Positions 62,341 to 64,000 of a DNA stretch of 64,000 bases are shown one piece after another. Made by a program: the position numbers and the translations under genes. Source of the DNA: Cystobacter fuscus (GTDB taxonomy: Bacteria > Myxococcota > Myxococcia > Myxococcales > Myxococcaceae); assembly GCF_002305875.1 (NCBI RefSeq), contig NZ_CP022098.1:5332001-5396000 (forward strand), written 5' to 3'. The notes under the pieces are model-generated. The model was not told the DNA's origin. It was given only the letters and a program-made list of their open reading frames with translations, and searched no databases. Positions within the stretch are counted from its first letter, which is position 1. Every line of letters begins with the position of its first letter.

Positions 62341-64000
62341 TGAACCAGTACCTCCACTCCCTTGATCCTCAGTTCGATGTCATCTATGGCTCTCTTCAAT
62401 GCGTTGACATTTCTTGGTTTGAGATCGCCGCCTTCGTAGATGAGGCGAACTCGTTGGATCGGAACTTCACTGCCTTCGTGTAGAAGAGAGCGGAGAGAGG
62501 GCCGACGGATGTCCAGCGTCTCTCCGTAATACCTCAGTGCATCCCTCGCGTCCGTGCTCATCTGCGCGTCCAACGCTTTTTCATCCAACAAAGCAAGATT
62601 ACGGCTCTTGAAGCTGATGGTCTCCACGCGAGGGGAACGTCCGGAGAGCGGACCCTCCTCGATGATGAGGACGTCCACGAAGCGCAGGCCGCTGGTGGGT
62701 TTCCACACGCCCACGTACCACTCGACGCGGGGCTTGTCGAAGTCCCCGAGAAAACGGCGCTGGGCCCGAGGCAGGGCCGCGTCGGCTCGCAACACCTCCG
62801 CCATGGCGCGCTCGAACTTCAGGCCTCGGGTCACCAGCCCCCGCATCCGCTGGTAGCCCTCCCACTGGAGGGGTGGCTCGACGGCTCTTCCCCGCTTCGC
62901 CTTCGTGCCCTGCTCGAGTTCCACGAGGCGCTCCTGGCCGTAGCGCACGTACTCGTTCCAGAGCGGATGGCTCTGCGCACCGGCCGGTGGGGCGTCGCGC
63001 AGGGCTGCCAGTTGCCTTCTCAGCATCGCCACATCCCCGGACAGCCGGGGCCCCGTGGACTCCAGTTCCCCCTGGAGCAGCTTGGTGTCCAGCACCTCCC
63101 GAGGCAACTCCACTACTTCATCCGCCAGGGCGGCGGCCTTTCCGGGCGCGGAGCCCTTCGCGAGGCCGCCCTTGGGTGGGGAGGAGCCCGGAGGCGCGCC
63201 CTGGGCCTGGGACAGCCAGGCTCGCGCCCCGGGCACGTTCCCCCGAGACTCCGCGAGGGCCAGGGCACCGGCTTCTCCCCCCTCCGCCACGAGGAGGGCG
63301 GCCTCCGGGTCCGCCTGGAGGTAGCGAGCCACGGCCTCCAGGCCGTCTGCTCCGAGTTGCTCGCGCAGGTGCCTGGCTGTTTGCCTCAACTCCTCCAGGC
63401 GTGGCTTGAGCGCACGCGCGCCTTTGCCCCCGGCGTACAGGGCCACCATCAAGGCCGCGGGTGTCAGCTCGCGCGCGGCCTGCTCGTACTCGCCCCGAGC
63501 GAGGGAAGACACGCCTTCGCCCGTGCCCGCCGCCAGGTAGTAGAAGCCCAGGGGCACCCCGAAGGTCAGCTCATCCAGGGTGCCCATCGCCACGTGGCGC
63601 GGGGAGAAGGCCTGCTCCACCAGCGCGTTCTCCACTTGCGTGAGGGCCCGCTGGTAGGGCGGGGGCAACTGCCGCTTGCGGGCGTCATACCCGCTGGACG
63701 CTCCCCACTGAAGCAGGGGAGTGGCGGACACGGCCTCCGTGAGGGCCTCGCGAGCACCTCGGGTCATGTCCTCGCGGGGGCGCGCGGGCCGGTCCGGAAA
63801 GTCCGACAGGGGCAGCCCTCGCCGCCGCAATTGCTCGCGCACGACGGCCATGTCCCCCAGCGTCGAGCCCAAGCGCTTGTCCAGCGCCAGCGTGTGCAAC
63901 ACCTGCTTCAAGTCCTGGTCGGAGGAGGAATGAAGAACGAAGAGGGCGAACACCTCGGCCAGTACGGAGCCGTCCTCTCGGACGCAGGTGGCGAGGAAGG
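62337..64000 (-). CDS. SitA-like polymorphic toxin, 5' part outside window
   Basis: The frame stays open to the window edge (more than 550 codons; the GTG at 63953 is not a convincing start, and in-frame residues such as VREDGSVLAE precede it). The middle (LTFGVPLGFYYLAAGTGEGVSSLARGEYEQAARELTPAALMVALYAGGKGARAL) resembles the N-terminal part of myxobacterial SitA5/SitA6-type swarm-inhibition toxins, lipoproteins passed between kin by outer-membrane exchange. A Gly/Pro/Lys linker (about 63,130-63,200) precedes a C-terminal region (RFVDVLIIEEG, VETISFKSRNLALLDEKAL) that may be a nuclease-like tip. The signal sequence that would test the SitA idea lies outside the window. Overlapped by a candidate immunity gene. 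Confidence 0.6.
   Translation of the reverse strand, partial: FLATCVREDGSVLAEVFALFVLHSSSDQDLKQVLHTLALDKRLGSTLGDMAVVREQLRRRGLPLSDFPDRPARPREDMTRGAREALTEAVSATPLLQWGASSGYDARKRQLPPPYQRALTQVENALVEQAFSPRHVAMGTLDELTFGVPLGFYYLAAGTGEGVSSLARGEYEQAARELTPAALMVALYAGGKGARALKPRLEELRQTARHLREQLGADGLEAVARYLQADPEAALLVAEGGEAGALALAESRGNVPGARAWLSQAQGAPPGSSPPKGGLAKGSAPGKAAALADEVVELPREVLDTKLLQGELESTGPRLSGDVAMLRRQLAALRDAPPAGAQSHPLWNEYVRYGQERLVELEQGTKAKRGRAVEPPLQWEGYQRMRGLVTRGLKFERAMAEVLRADAALPRAQRRFLGDFDKPRVEWYVGVWKPTSGLRFVDVLIIEEGPLSGRSPRVETISFKSRNLALLDEKALDAQMSTDARDALRYYGETLDIRRPSLRSLLHEGSEVPIQRVRLIYEGGDLKPRNVNALKRAIDDIELRIKGVEVLVQ

Noticed and set aside
1-64000. CRISPR arrays, tRNA and rRNA genes
   Set aside because: No short direct-repeat arrays or RNA gene signatures were seen on reading; a tRNAscan or Infernal run would settle the small RNAs.

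Overview
The window is high-GC bacterial DNA that looks like a myxobacterium, most likely of the Cystobacter/Archangium/Corallococcus side of the order (an inference, not a search result). The signs are strong G/C bias at third codon positions, a very large modular surface protein, many predicted lipoproteins, an RHS giant, a toxin resembling the myxobacterial SitA proteins and eukaryote-like domains. No rRNA, tRNA or CRISPR array was seen. Both window edges cut a gene.

Bases 1-33,486 hold three co-oriented genes for exported proteins. The first is the 3' part of a giant gene, over 6,770 codons, built from repeated TIG/IPT, beta-propeller and SbsA-type Ig modules. After a hairpin come a lipoprotein of the parvulin prolyl isomerase family and a 4,020-residue RHS protein that also starts with a lipoprotein signal. 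These two overlap by ATGA, so the folding helper and its giant neighbour are probably made together. The RHS tail is an unrecognised candidate toxin, followed by a 4-nt-overlapping gene for a 92-residue candidate immunity protein.

Bases 33,760-36,480 form a scrambled, less GC-rich accessory patch. It holds an IS630 transposase remnant (frameshifted and missing a catalytic Asp), a small orphan gene, a multiply frameshifted IS21 istA remnant with its terminal repeats, and another orphan. This is the usual debris downstream of an RHS tip that exchanges toxin and immunity modules.

Bases 36,560-49,040 are chromosomal housekeeping and envelope genes: a TerC-family membrane protein, a propeller lipoprotein, a Sfp-type phosphopantetheinyl transferase convergent with a type II thioesterase, a TAXI-type binding protein with extra membrane and coiled-coil parts, and a Ppx/GppA phosphatase. 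They end in a four-gene minus-strand unit for osmoregulated periplasmic glucans: mdoG, an unknown 166-residue gene, mdoH, then a SETD3/Rubisco-LSMT-like SET protein.

Bases 49,440-52,760 carry a tiny possible peptide gene, a receiver-like protein that has lost its phosphorylation site, and a tight minus-strand operon whose genes all overlap by 4 nt: LOG-family phosphoribohydrolase, polyprenyl synthetase, HAD phosphatase and YaeR-type VOC protein.

Bases 52,890-61,010 encode a GH15 lipoprotein with an aldo/keto reductase upstream, a YdjM-like membrane protein, an AraC regulator, a CotH-kinase lipoprotein and an M19 dipeptidase lipoprotein. The right edge holds a second toxin/immunity-like pair on the minus strand: a SitA-like polymorphic toxin, cut by the window, overlapping by ATGA a 444-residue candidate immunity protein.
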